Assembly (NCBI GenBank): GCA_965222505.1
Contig: OZ244956.1
Coordinates: forward strand, 3,038,001-3,102,000
Direction: 5' to 3'
DNA from: G965222505 sp965222505
GTDB taxonomy: Bacteria; Bacteroidota; Rhodothermia; Rhodothermales; DATKEJ01
DNA: 64,000 nucleotides
Of the stretch, positions 24,023 through 32,400 are shown in pieces; position 1 is the first letter of the stretch; each line of letters starts with the position of its first letter. The notes beneath the pieces were generated by a model. That model was not told the DNA's origin. It saw only the letters and a list, made by a program, of their open reading frames with translations, and made no database searches. The position numbers were made by a program, and so were the translations under genes.

Positions 24023-25591
24023 TCAGGTCAATATGTAGCCCCCGGCCAATGCCTGGTAAGCCTTGACTTGTTCTGTCTCCCAGGTCGCATTCTGGTTGAG
24101 TTCCTGGGCCATCAAAGCCGCAACCTGTGGTGCAGCCTTCATGCTTGCACGGGCATTCAGCAGCAAGGCGCGGGTCCGTCGGGCGAGGATATCTTCGACT
24201 GTGCGGGCCATCTCATGCCGGACGGCCCAGACCACATCCACCTTGCGGTAAGGGAGGTCCGGGTGGAGCAAGGCCGCCAGTTCGGGATCTGTGTCCATCA
24301 TCTGTTGGAGGGCAGGGGCATCAGCGCCGTAGACATCGAGGGGGCCCTCGTCGCCGGTTGCTTCGGTCCAGCCATGAATGTTGAGGGATTCGGTCGGGCA
24401 GGGCTTTTGCTCCAGCATACCGACGGTAACCCCCATGTTGACCGTATCTTCGGCCATCTTGCGATAGGTCGTCCATTTGCCTCCGGTGATGGTCACGAGG
24501 CCGGAGTTGGAGACTTGCAGCGTATGGTCGCGGGAGAGGGAAGCGGTATCTTCTCCGCCTTCGGCCTTGACCAGCGGGCGCAACCCGGCAAAGGCGCTGC
24601 GTACATCGGCGGGGGTGGGGTCTTTGGTGAGGTACCGTGCAGCGTGGGTAAGCAGAAAGTCGATTTCTTCTTCCAGCGGGCGTGGCTCAAAACGGGGCGT
24701 CTCCACCGGGGTATCAGTCGTACCAATGACCACACAATCGTGCCAGGGGATGGCGAACAGGACCCGGCCATCGTCTGTTTCCGGGACCATGATGGCGGTG
24801 TCTCCGGGCAGGAAGGCGCGGTCAAGGACAATGTGTACCCCCTGACTCGGTTGAATAATCGGTGGGCGGTTCGGGGCATCCATTTGTCGAATGGCATCGG
24901 TAAAAACGCCGGTCGCATTGACCACCACCCGGCCCTTGATGGTGTAGGTGGTTCCGGTTTCCTGGTCCTGGGCCGTGACCCCTTCCATGAGGCCCCGGTC
25001 TTTGAGCAAGCCGGTGACGTGCATGTAGTTGATGGGTATGCCGCCGTGGTCTATGGCTGTTTGGGCCAGGTTGACGGCCAGGCGGGCATCATCGAACTGG
25101 GCATCGTAGTAAATCACGCCACCCCGCAAGCCGTCCGGTTCGATGGTCGGAAGGTGCGTGAGGGTTTCCTCACGGGAGAGCCATTTGGACGGGCCGAGAC
25201 CCAGTTTGCCTGCCAGCATATCGTAGACCTTCAGGCCGATGCCGTAGAAAGGGCCTTCCCACCAGTCGTAGTTGGGAACCACAAAGGCCAGATTGCGGAC
25301 GAGGTGGGGGGCATTTTGCCGAAGCAGGCCGCGTTCGCGCAGGGCTTCGATGACCAGAGAAACATTGCCTTGCCGCAGGTAGCGTACGCCGCCGTGGACG
25401 AGTTTGGTGCTTCGGCTGGAGGTCCCTTTGGCAAAATCATACCGTTCCAGCAACAAGGTCCGGTAGCCTCGGGCGGAAGCATCGACAGCAACCCCAAGCC
25501 CGGTTGCACCGCCCCCGATAATAATAAAATTCCAGGGTTGTGTATCACCAGCAAGGTGAGCCAGCAGATCCTGACGTGTCATATGGGTCAA
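24023..25591 (-). CDS. glpD: aerobic glycerol-3-phosphate dehydrogenase
   Basis: 522 residues. FAD-binding FIIIGGGATGLGVA (22-35), KGTSSRSTKLVHGGVRYL and the C-terminal GlpD cap domain (TITGGKWTTYRKMAEDTVN, then VWAVRHEMARTVEDILARRTR) give a firm match. The enzyme oxidises glycerol-3-phosphate to dihydroxyacetone phosphate at the membrane and passes electrons to quinone. No glpF or glpK is nearby. The gene is separated from nrdJ upstream by the terminator at 25673-25708. Confidence 0.95.
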   Translation of the reverse strand: MTHMTRQDLLAHLAGDTQPWNFIIIGGGATGLGVAVDASARGYRTLLLERYDFAKGTSSRSTKLVHGGVRYLRQGNVSLVIEALRERGLLRQNAPHLVRNLAFVVPNYDWWEGPFYGIGLKVYDMLAGKLGLGPSKWLSREETLTHLPTIEPDGLRGGVIYYDAQFDDARLAVNLAQTAIDHGGIPINYMHVTGLLKDRGLMEGVTAQDQETGTTYTIKGRVVVNATGVFTDAIRQMDAPNRPPIIQPSQGVHIVLDRAFLPGDTAIMVPETDDGRVLFAIPWHDCVVIGTTDTPVETPRFEPRPLEEEIDFLLTHAARYLTKDPTPADVRSAFAGLRPLVKAEGGEDTASLSRDHTLQVSNSGLVTITGGKWTTYRKMAEDTVNMGVTVGMLEQKPCPTESLNIHGWTEATGDEGPLDVYGADAPALQQMMDTDPELAALLHPDLPYRKVDVVWAVRHEMARTVEDILARRTRALLLNARASMKAAPQVAALMAQELNQNATWETEQVKAYQALAGGYILT

Positions 25592-25672
25592 ATATGTAGG
25601 GACATGGCCATGTCCGTGTTATGCCATGTACAAGGTCGTGCAGGTCAACCGAGGAACCCGGCGTCCAGTTTC

Positions 25673-25708
25673 AAAAAAAACCCGGCCCTCACGTCCGGGG
25701 CCGGGTTT
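25673..25708 (-). terminator. intrinsic terminator of nrdJ
   Basis: On the - strand an 11-base stem AAACCCGGCCC / GGGCCGGGTTT with a 9-base loop is followed by eight T. It lies 21 bases after the nrdJ stop and 82 bases before the glpD start, so it separates the two genes. Confidence 0.9.
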
Positions 25709-25728
25709 GTTCGCGCCAGGTTGGTCGA

Positions 25729-28700
25729 TCATCCACATCCGCTCGTTCCACCACAGTTGGGACAACTGTAGCACGCGCCTGAGCGTATAGTAATCGAACC
25801 ACAATTGGAGCAGGCTGGGGCATCTTCCTGGTTCCGGAACGTGCCGTTTGAGGGCTGGGCTTTGGTGGCAGGAGCCGTCACGTAGGGCTCTACTGTGGTG
25901 CTCACCAGGGGGGTGGGGGCCTCAGCCGTCGGGTCATCAAATTCAAGTGCCATTTGGACTTCATCCAGGGCAGGGCCCTGGCGGGCCACTTCAACCGCGA
26001 CGGGGTCAGTCGTGGTTTTGGGGGCTGGATCGGCGATGAATTTGACAGACAGGTACCGGAAGATGTAATCCACAATCGACTTGGCGATGGGGATTTGTTT
26101 GTTGTTGGTAAAGCCGCTCGGTTCGAAGCGCGTATGGCTAAACTTGCTGATCAGGTCTTCAAGGGGAACGCCGTACTGGAGGGCCAGGGAGACGGCGGTG
26201 GCAAGCGCATCCATTACCCCGGCCAGCGTGGAGCCTTGCTTGGCCATAGTGATGAAGATTTCACCGGGCAGTTGGGTATCCGGGTAGAGCCCCACGTGCA
26301 GGTAGCCTTCGTGGCCGGCAATCGAGAACTTGTGGGTCATCGAGGGACGCTCATCCGGCAGACGCTTGCGCATGGGTTTGTAGACCACCTTTTCGATGAT
26401 CTTTTCCACGATTTCCGGCTCGGTCAGGCTGAGGGCGCCGTCTCCGGATATATGGGTTTCCTCGGCAGTCTCGGCGTTTTTTGTGTTGCCGTCCTTGCTC
26501 GTAGACAGGGGTTGGCTCCGCTTGGAGTTTTCACGGTAGATGGCTACCGCTTTCAGGCCCAGGGACCAGCCGGCGCTGTAGGCTTCGGCGATGTCCTCAG
26601 TAGTGCAGTCTTCCGGCAGGTTGACGGTTTTCGAGATGGCCCCGGAGATAAATGGTTGGCAGGCGGCCATCATCTTGATGTGGCCCATGTGGTGAATAAA
26701 CCGGGTGCCGTTAAACGGTTTGAAGGCACAGTCAAAGACCGGCAGGTGTGCCTCATTGAGGCCGGGTGCGCCTTCAATCGTGTCGTTGGTGTCGATAAAG
26801 GCCAGGATGGTTTCGCGTTCGGCGGCGGCGTAGCCGAGGCGCGCCAGAGATTCCGGTACGGTTTGGTTGACGATTTTCATCAGCCCGTCGCCTTTACCGG
26901 CCAGGAGCTTGTATTTGACCAGGGCGATGTCCGGCTCGATGCCGGTGGTATCGCAGTCCATCATAAAGCTGATGGTGCCCGTGGGGGCCAGGACGGTGGC
27001 CTGGGCATTTCGGTAGCCGTGCTTTTCGCCGAGGTCAACCATGGCATCGGCGGCGGCCTGAGCGGCATCGCGCAGGTAGGTGGGGCAGCTTTCGTGGATG
27101 TCAGCCACGGCATCCCGGTGCATGCGCATCACCTCAAGCATCGGCTTGCGGTTTTTCTTGAAGCCGGCGAAGGAGCCAATTTTTTCGTTGGCGGCGATTT
27201 CGGCGCTACGGGCATAGGCTTCGCAGTGGAGCATGGCCATGAGGGCGCCAGCTACGGAACGGCCTTCGTCGCTGTCGTAGGGCAGGCCCATGGACATGAG
27301 CAGGGCGCCGAGGTTGGCAAAGCCGAGGCCGAGGGGGCGATAATCATGCGAGTTTTTCGCAATCATCGGGGCCGGGTAGCCGGCATTGTCGACCAGGATT
27401 TCCATGGCCGTGATGAAGATGCGGGCGGCGGAGCGGTAGCGGGCGGTATCGAACGAGCCGTCGGCATGCTGGTATTTACGCAGGTTGAGCGAAGCGAGGT
27501 TACAGGCCGAGTCGTCAAGGAACATATACTCCGAGCAATTGTGCACGGCGATGCCGTTGGCCACAAAGTGATCGGTAGCCGGTTCGGTCAGGTCATAGAC
27601 CGGTTCTTCCCCCAGCAATTCAAGGGTCGCCACGGGATCGGTGAACTGGTCAATGTAGGTGTCTACCGCTCGGTTGAGTGCCTGTAGCGCATTCGCCTTG
27701 TGGCTCTCGGCCATGAAGCCGATTTCTGCCTCGAACCGACGGCGGCTTGACCGGCTGATGCGCAGGCTGTGGACTTGCTGGACCGGATAGGATTTCAAGC
27801 CGTCATTACCGTCGGGCATCAGGGCGCGGTCGATCAGGCGGCGGTTGCGGTAGATTTTGCTCTTGATCCCAAACCCGAGCAGCAGAATCTGGACTTGTTC
27901 AAGCAGGGTTTCTGAGGTCGAATCGAGGGCCACGTATTGGGATTTTTTGCCGTAGTGGGCCACCGTGCCGTCTGCAGTGAAGAGGCCCCTCAGGAGCGCG
28001 GCTGTGGTTTTGCGGTCCAGGGTAAGTCCGGCCGGGGTGAGTTGTTTACCGGCTGCGCCTTGATCCAAGATACAGCAGGAAGCGAGCAGATCGCGGACGG
28101 CGCGGGCGCTGGTCGCTACGCAGACGCTGGTATCGCGTTGGGTGGCGTGGACGGTGCCCCGTTGGCGCTCGAACCGGTTGACGACCTGCACCATTTTCTC
28201 CGCAACGGCATGTTCCAGGTGTTTGTTCATCGACAGCGTGGCCACGGGGCCGCTGATGCAGCCGTCTCCCAGCATCAGCCCGAGATACTCGGCCACATCA
28301 GGATCTAGGCTTTTTTGGCCGAACCGAGTCCGCATCAGCCGGACGACATCGTCTTTGGTCAGTTCGCAGGCGGATACGTCTCCTCGGTTTTCTGTCCAGA
28401 CCCGATGGTCTGCCGTGAGCTTGAGGGTATAGCCCGACTGGGTGCGGAGGCGATAGACGGGTTTGATACCGGTTTCGATGACACGGGTTGTGCGGTGCAG
28501 CTTATCGTCCAGGCCCACCACGCGGGGGGTTTCTCCCAGCAGAGCGTCGATTCGGCGTGGGCCGGCTGAGGTGGCCACGAGGGTATCGCCAGTTACACAG
28601 GGATTGCTGGAGTTGATGGGGCCGGAGTTTTTACAGGTATGCCATTTTTGAATGGTGTCTTCGTACTGCATACCGGGGTCGCCACAGATGTGGGTGCCTT

Positions 28701-29775
28701 CCGAGATGGTCCGAAGCACGGAGGCGGCATCGCGTTCTTTGATGACCTCACCGGTGGTCACAGCCTGGAGGCCGTAGGTGGTCTTATCGGCGGCGGCTTG
28801 CATGAACGTGTCGGTGACGCGCACGGACTGGTTGACGTTCTGGAAGTCGACGCTGCCGTAGGCGGGGCCGTTGAAGCTGCCGTCGTAGCCTTGCTCGATC
28901 AGGGCCCAGGCTTTGCGTTCTTCCTGGGCTTTGGCTTGGACAAACTCCATCACATCCGGGTGCCAGATCTTGAGCGTCTGCATGATGGCAGCCCGGCGGG
29001 TTTTGCCGCCGCTTTTGATGGTGCCGCCGGTCGCGTCCTGGACGCGCATGAAGCTCACAGGGCCGCTGGGGGTACCCCCACCGGAGAGTTTTTCCTGTGT
29101 GGAGCGCAGCGTGGACCAGTCTGCCCCGACACCGGAGCCGAATTTGAAGAGCCGGGCACTTTCACCCATAAGCTGCCAGATGCCGTCGATAGAGTCATCG
29201 ACAGAGATAATAAAACAGGCTGAGGCTTGGGGCCGGGCGTAGGGATCGACGGGGGTTACCTTTTTCTTGCCGGCATTCCAACCTGAGATGGTCCGGTTGC
29301 CGGAATCGACGATGCCGTACTGGTGGTGTAGGCCCACGTTGAACCAGACGGGAGAGTTAAAGGCCCCGTATTGGTTAACGCAGAGCCAGGTGAGTTCATC
29401 GTAGAACCGTTCACCGTCGGCTTTGGAGGCAAAGTAGTGCTGGTCGATGCCCCAATCGGCAATGGTCCGTGTGACGCGGTGGACCAGTTGCTTCAGGGAG
29501 TGTTCGCGACCGCTCTGGGCAGGATCAATACCGGACCGGTCGAGATCACCATAAAAGTACTTGCTGGATACGACGTTGGTGGCGAGGCGGCTCCAGGTAT
29601 CGGGGAATTCGACCCCCTGTTGTTCAAAGATTGCTTCGCCTTTGTGATTTTTGATAGCAGCGGTGCGCGTGACCCAGGTAAGTTCATCAAAGGGATGAGT
29701 GCCTTCGGTGGAAAAGGTCCGCTCGATGTGCAATCCGCGTTCAGGTTGGGCTTGGTGGGGGAGCGTGGATGACAT
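25729..29775 (-). CDS. nrdJ: adenosylcobalamin-dependent (class II) ribonucleotide reductase with intein
   Basis: About 1348 residues from [10 protein letters not shown] (a Met four codons earlier, at 29787, is also possible). The exteins add up to ~994 residues with all NrdJ landmarks: [39 protein letters not shown], and the active-site [21 protein letters not shown]. A C-terminal zinc ribbon has four to six Cys (SNCGS ... CYSCPNCGG). It makes dNTP precursors using B12 and does not depend on oxygen. An intein splits NP|CSE, so the thiyl-radical cysteine is the first residue after the intein. Upstream lies the DnaA-box cluster. No cobalamin riboswitch was found. The gene ends in a strong terminator. 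Confidence 0.95.
   Translation of the reverse strand: [1348 protein letters not shown]
27538..28599 (-). mobile_element. intein of NrdJ with LAGLIDADG endonuclease
   Basis: 354 residues. It starts [16 protein letters not shown] directly after SSNP and ends VANGIAVHN directly before CSEY. Block B is LTADHRVWT, the endonuclease dodecapeptides are [11 protein letters not shown] and [11 protein letters not shown], and the late block is [14 protein letters not shown]. Cys1, penultimate His, Asn and Cys+1 are all present, so splicing should work. The Cys+1 is at once the splicing nucleophile and the radical cysteine of the reductase. Confidence 0.93.
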
Positions 29776-30030
29776 AGGGTGTGGCATCTGACAGTGGTGC
29801 AGAAGGATGGTAGTTATTTTAGGATGGATCCAACAGTACAAAGTTATGCGCTACAACGGCAATGCTAAACCTATGTAGTGGGCATAGGCGTGCCTCGATG
29901 CGATACTGAATCGTTGCCGAGGAGGGCCGAAAGACCTGGGAGGGGAGGTCGGTTGCCTCTCACGATACAATGTTCAAAACTTTAGCGCCTGCCTAATAAA
30001 CCACTCCAAAGGCCGTTTTGCAAGTAGAAG

Positions 30031-30183
30031 TTATCCACAAAATATTAAGACCTGTGAATTATGAAGTTACAACGAAATTGCCCCCTTGAACCATGTTACA
30101 AGTCCGTTATTGTACCTTATACACAGGAAATGTGGAGAAGTTGTTCTTTAGTGGCTGAAAACGCCGTATAGGGTGTGGATTAT
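30031..30183. promoter_or_regulatory. cluster of DnaA boxes (oriC candidate or DnaA-controlled nrdJ promoter)
   Basis: This lies in the 688-base gap between nrdJ (-) and a small gene (+). Two perfect TTATNCACA boxes are on the + strand, at 30031-30039 (TTATCCACA) and 30117-30125 (TTATACACA). Two boxes with one mismatch are on the - strand, at 30131-30139 (TGTGGAGAA) and 30174-30182 (TGTGGATTA). A weaker one is at 30053-30061. The segment around them is AT-rich (AAAATATTAAG follows the first box). No gene is seen in 29842-30463. The cluster could be an origin, or could let DnaA control nrdJ, as it controls nrdAB in E. coli. Confidence 0.55.
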
Positions 30184-30463
30184 GCGTGTAAACCCGTTGC
30201 ATAACGGCAATTGATCGAAGGGTTTCAGGAAGGTGTACCTTAAACGACATCCTTATGGGTTAGGAAAGGTCTGGGTGAAGCAGGCGAAAGATGAATCCAT
30301 GAAGTGTAGATTGAAAGGCGTCAGGCGCTATGTGAAACATCAAAGAGAGTTGTACATTACCGGGTACCCGCGAGGCCCCGCCTTGCAGGATTGACGGTTG
30401 ATCTCCACACCGCCCCTCAACAACGTCACCCTCAGACGGTGACGATGGCGGATATAACAAGAC

Positions 30464-30856
30464 ATGAGCATGGACTATACAGAACGCAGCGCCTATCCGC
30501 ACCCGGACGATTTTAAGGTCATGCGTCCCGAATACATCGATATGGAAGACGGTACCGCGCAGGCCGTCATTACGATTGCCCCTTTCCGGGTTACCGGCCG
30601 AAGCGCTACCCGGCCCGGTGCGCGCCGCGCCGCTTTGTATGAAGCCGCCAAAACCTATCGGTCCTATCACCCCTCCTATCGAATCGACAGCCCCTTCCCC
30701 AGCACCTTCACCGATGATGCCGGTACCCGGTGGGCGCGGACGCCAGCGTCCCAACGCCACCTCGGCGATTATGCCTTTACCGATGAAGAAGGCACAGACT
30801 ACACCGACATCGAAACCATGTTACTCTGGGACGTTCGGATCGCCAGAAATTCCTGA
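30464..30856 (+). CDS. hypothetical protein
   Basis: 130 residues, acidic, rich in Tyr, Thr and Asp (YTERSAYPHPDDF, TDEEGTDYTDIETM), without signal peptide, membrane segment or known motif. The frame shows ordinary codon use and no competing longer frame. It stands alone between the DnaA-box region and the predicted small RNA. The ATG at 30464 or the one two codons later could be used. I do not recognise a family. Confidence 0.55.
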   Translation: MSMDYTERSAYPHPDDFKVMRPEYIDMEDGTAQAVITIAPFRVTGRSATRPGARRAALYEAAKTYRSYHPSYRIDSPFPSTFTDDAGTRWARTPASQRHLGDYAFTDEEGTDYTDIETMLLWDVRIARNS

Positions 30857-31002
30857 ATCCCCTTGCCCGATTCCACCTCGCCTCATATTTCTGTTTCAAT
30901 CTGAGATTATCTTGAGAAAATGTCTCTAATTGAGAGAGAGGTGTATCAGATAGAGATATTTGTGTCTCGTTTTGGGATAAATGGGGGGTGAAAAGTCTCA
31001 GA

Positions 31003-31182
31003 AAAAGAAAAAAGCCAAGCGGGGAGGCAGGCCGCTTGGCTTCTTATAGCTCTGGGCTTTGGAAGAACTCGGGGTCTTTCTAGACTAGTCAAGGAGGCAA
31101 GTCAAGGAGGCAATCTAGATTTACGACCCCAGAAAGAGAGGAGATGTTGTTCCAAAGCTTCAAGGAGGCATCCAGAGTTCAT
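31003..31182 (-). ncRNA. predicted sigma-54-dependent small RNA with CCUCC loops
   Basis: About 180 nt on the - strand, starting near 31182. Read 5' to 3': stem P1 CUCUGG (31177-31172) pairs with CCAGAG (31055-31050). A bulge carrying UGCCUCCUUGA (within 31171-31159) comes next. P2 is GCUUUGGAA (31158-31150) with UUCCAAAGC (31064-31056), P3 GGGGUC (31130-31125) with GACCCC (31076-31071), and P4 UCUAGA with UCUAGA. Inside P4 is a 29-nt loop holding two tandem copies of UUGCCUCCUUGAC. The terminator hairpin follows, and its loop again reads UGCCUCC. CCUCCUU equals the 16S rRNA anti-Shine-Dalgarno, so the loops could pair with ribosome-binding sites of mRNAs. No open frame fits. All stems were found by eye; no family was recognised. 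Confidence 0.7.
31012..31042 (-). terminator. intrinsic terminator of the small RNA
   Basis: A perfect 11-base stem, AAGCCAAGCGG / CCGCTTGGCTT, with a 9-base loop. On the - strand it is followed by a T-rich run (TTTTCTTTTTC after 31011), while on the + strand only a weak tail follows. The direction therefore favours the - strand, although it could also stop + strand transcripts from the small gene at 30464. Confidence 0.85.
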
Positions 31183-31193
31183 TCTCCCTTACG

Positions 31194-31209
31194 GCAAATG
31201 CTGTGCCAA
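31194..31209 (-). promoter_or_regulatory. sigma-54 (-24/-12) promoter of the small RNA
   Basis: The - strand reads TTGGCACAGCATTTGC. This matches the TTGGCAC-N5-TTGC core of sigma-54 promoters, with the GG and GC dinucleotides exactly 12 bases apart. Taking the GC as -12 puts +1 near 31182, five bases before the first stem of the predicted small RNA. No other gene on that strand starts here; the next one downstream is nrdJ, more than 1.4 kb away beyond the RNA's terminator. Confidence 0.7.
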
Positions 31210-31278
31210 AAATGGCTCATCCCAAAATTGAGTAGAAAATAGGGGCTGGTCGTTTCTTTACACCTGGAGGTTGGAAGC

Positions 31279-32067
31279 CTAGCGTACAGCCTGGTCCAGG
31301 AAGGCGAGCATGTGGGCATTAAACAAGGCCGGATGTTCGATCATAGGTGCATGGCCGCAGTTCTTGATCAGGTGCAACTCAGACCGGGGCATTCGGGCAT
31401 GAAACATATGGGCTACCCGGGTCGGGGTGATGTGGTCATCAGTCCCCCAGATGAGCAGGGCCGGGATGTGTAGGTCAGGCAGGAAAGGGGTTACCTGCGC
31501 GTGGCGTGTGGCCCGGGCCATCCGGATCAAGCGGCGCACCCGGTCGCGGTCGGTTACGAGGGTATACATCTCTTCCACCAGGGCATCGGTGACGTGGGCC
31601 GGGTCAAAAAACGTCATTTCTGCCTTTTCGCGAACGAAGGCCCGGTCATATCGACGGGGCATGGACGAGCCCATTTCGACCTCCTCAATACCCGATGCAC
31701 CCGAGAGCACCAGGGCCGCGACGGCCTCGGGGTGGTAGAAAGCATAAAACAGGGCCACATGCCCTCCCAGCGAATTGCCGACGAGTGTAAGGGGGGTGTC
31801 CGACAGGCCGAGGGCCTGAATAAAGCGATGGGTATAGCGGGCTAACCCTTCCACGCCGGTTTCGGCCATTGGCAAGTCGTAAACCGGCAACACCGGAACC
31901 AGCGTCCGATACCCCTTTTGGGCGAGTGCACCGACGGTAGCCGTCCAGTTGCCGAGGTCACCCAACATCCCGTGTAACAGCACGATGGTGTGCCGAGCAT
32001 CGGGCTCCTGCACATCCACATAACGGAACCCCTGATGATGGTGTACCTCAAATTCGCTACGGGTCAT
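31279..32067 (-). CDS. alpha/beta hydrolase
   Basis: 262 residues with the oxyanion-hole HGMLGD (32-37), nucleophile elbow GNSLGG (S99), acid in WGTDDHITP and catalytic His in NCGHAPMIEHP. It is a typical small esterase/lyase-type alpha/beta hydrolase of the MhpC/BioH kind, without signal peptide. The substrate is unknown. Its stop is 70 bases before the sigma-54 promoter of the predicted small RNA on the same strand, so the enhancer sites of that promoter may lie inside this gene. Confidence 0.88.
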   Translation of the reverse strand: MTRSEFEVHHHQGFRYVDVQEPDARHTIVLLHGMLGDLGNWTATVGALAQKGYRTLVPVLPVYDLPMAETGVEGLARYTHRFIQALGLSDTPLTLVGNSLGGHVALFYAFYHPEAVAALVLSGASGIEEVEMGSSMPRRYDRAFVREKAEMTFFDPAHVTDALVEEMYTLVTDRDRVRRLIRMARATRHAQVTPFLPDLHIPALLIWGTDDHITPTRVAHMFHARMPRSELHLIKNCGHAPMIEHPALFNAHMLAFLDQAVR

Positions 32068-32222
32068 GCGGGTGCAGTTCGAAAATGCTTATGGGTAAAA
32101 CCGGCCATAAATTCACCTTTATACGCGGAGCCAAGGCTTTGTTCTGATTGTATAAGAGTGCACAGTTTCCTATTTTGCGAAATTGTGTCAACACCGATTA
32201 CATACTAAACACAACATCATCT

Positions 32223-32318
32223 ATGCCGTGTGGAAGAAAGCGTAAGCGTCATAAGATTGCTACGCACAAGCGCAAAAAAAGACTGCGCAAGAACAGACAT
32301 AAGAAGAAGAATCGGTAG
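32223..32318 (+). CDS. AURKAIP1/COX24-like small basic protein (probable ribosomal subunit protein)
   Basis: 31 codons from ATG at 32223 to TAG at 32316. The product is almost entirely Lys, Arg and His (MPCGRKRKRHKIATHKRKKR ...), matching the tiny AURKAIP1/COX24-domain proteins found in Bacteroidota, whose mitochondrial relative is mS38. A ribosomal role is by analogy. It lies in the 333-base gap between the hydrolase and YtxH genes, whose remaining bases show no other gene. Its size makes automatic prediction likely to miss it. Confidence 0.8.
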   Translation: MPCGRKRKRHKIATHKRKKRLRKNRHKKKNR

Positions 32319-32400
32319 GATCGGCCCCGTCGGGTTTAGGTTCCTTATCGCCTGAATTATTGGGCGGGGTGTATACCGATTTAATAAACGTTACCTTGAA

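Noticed and set aside
23870..25771. 633-codon + strand frame opposite glpD and the BatA-type gene
   Set aside because: It spans two well-identified genes and a terminator on the other strand. Long antisense frames are common in GC-rich genes.
25954..27687. 577-codon + strand frame opposite nrdJ
   Set aside because: Gly/Val/Asp-rich mirror of the nrdJ codons; crosses the intein boundary without any domain logic.
29842..30463. Cobalamin riboswitch or NrdR box upstream of the B12-dependent reductase
   Set aside because: I looked for the B12-box core and for the ACAC-N8-GTGT NrdR pattern in the 688-base gap and saw neither convincingly. Only DnaA-type boxes stand out.
31085..31113. Reading the AAGGAGG repeats on the + strand as Shine-Dalgarno-like decoys
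   Set aside because: The promoter and the T-run of the terminator both favour transcription of the - strand, where the repeats read CCUCCUU. The + strand has no promoter that I can see.
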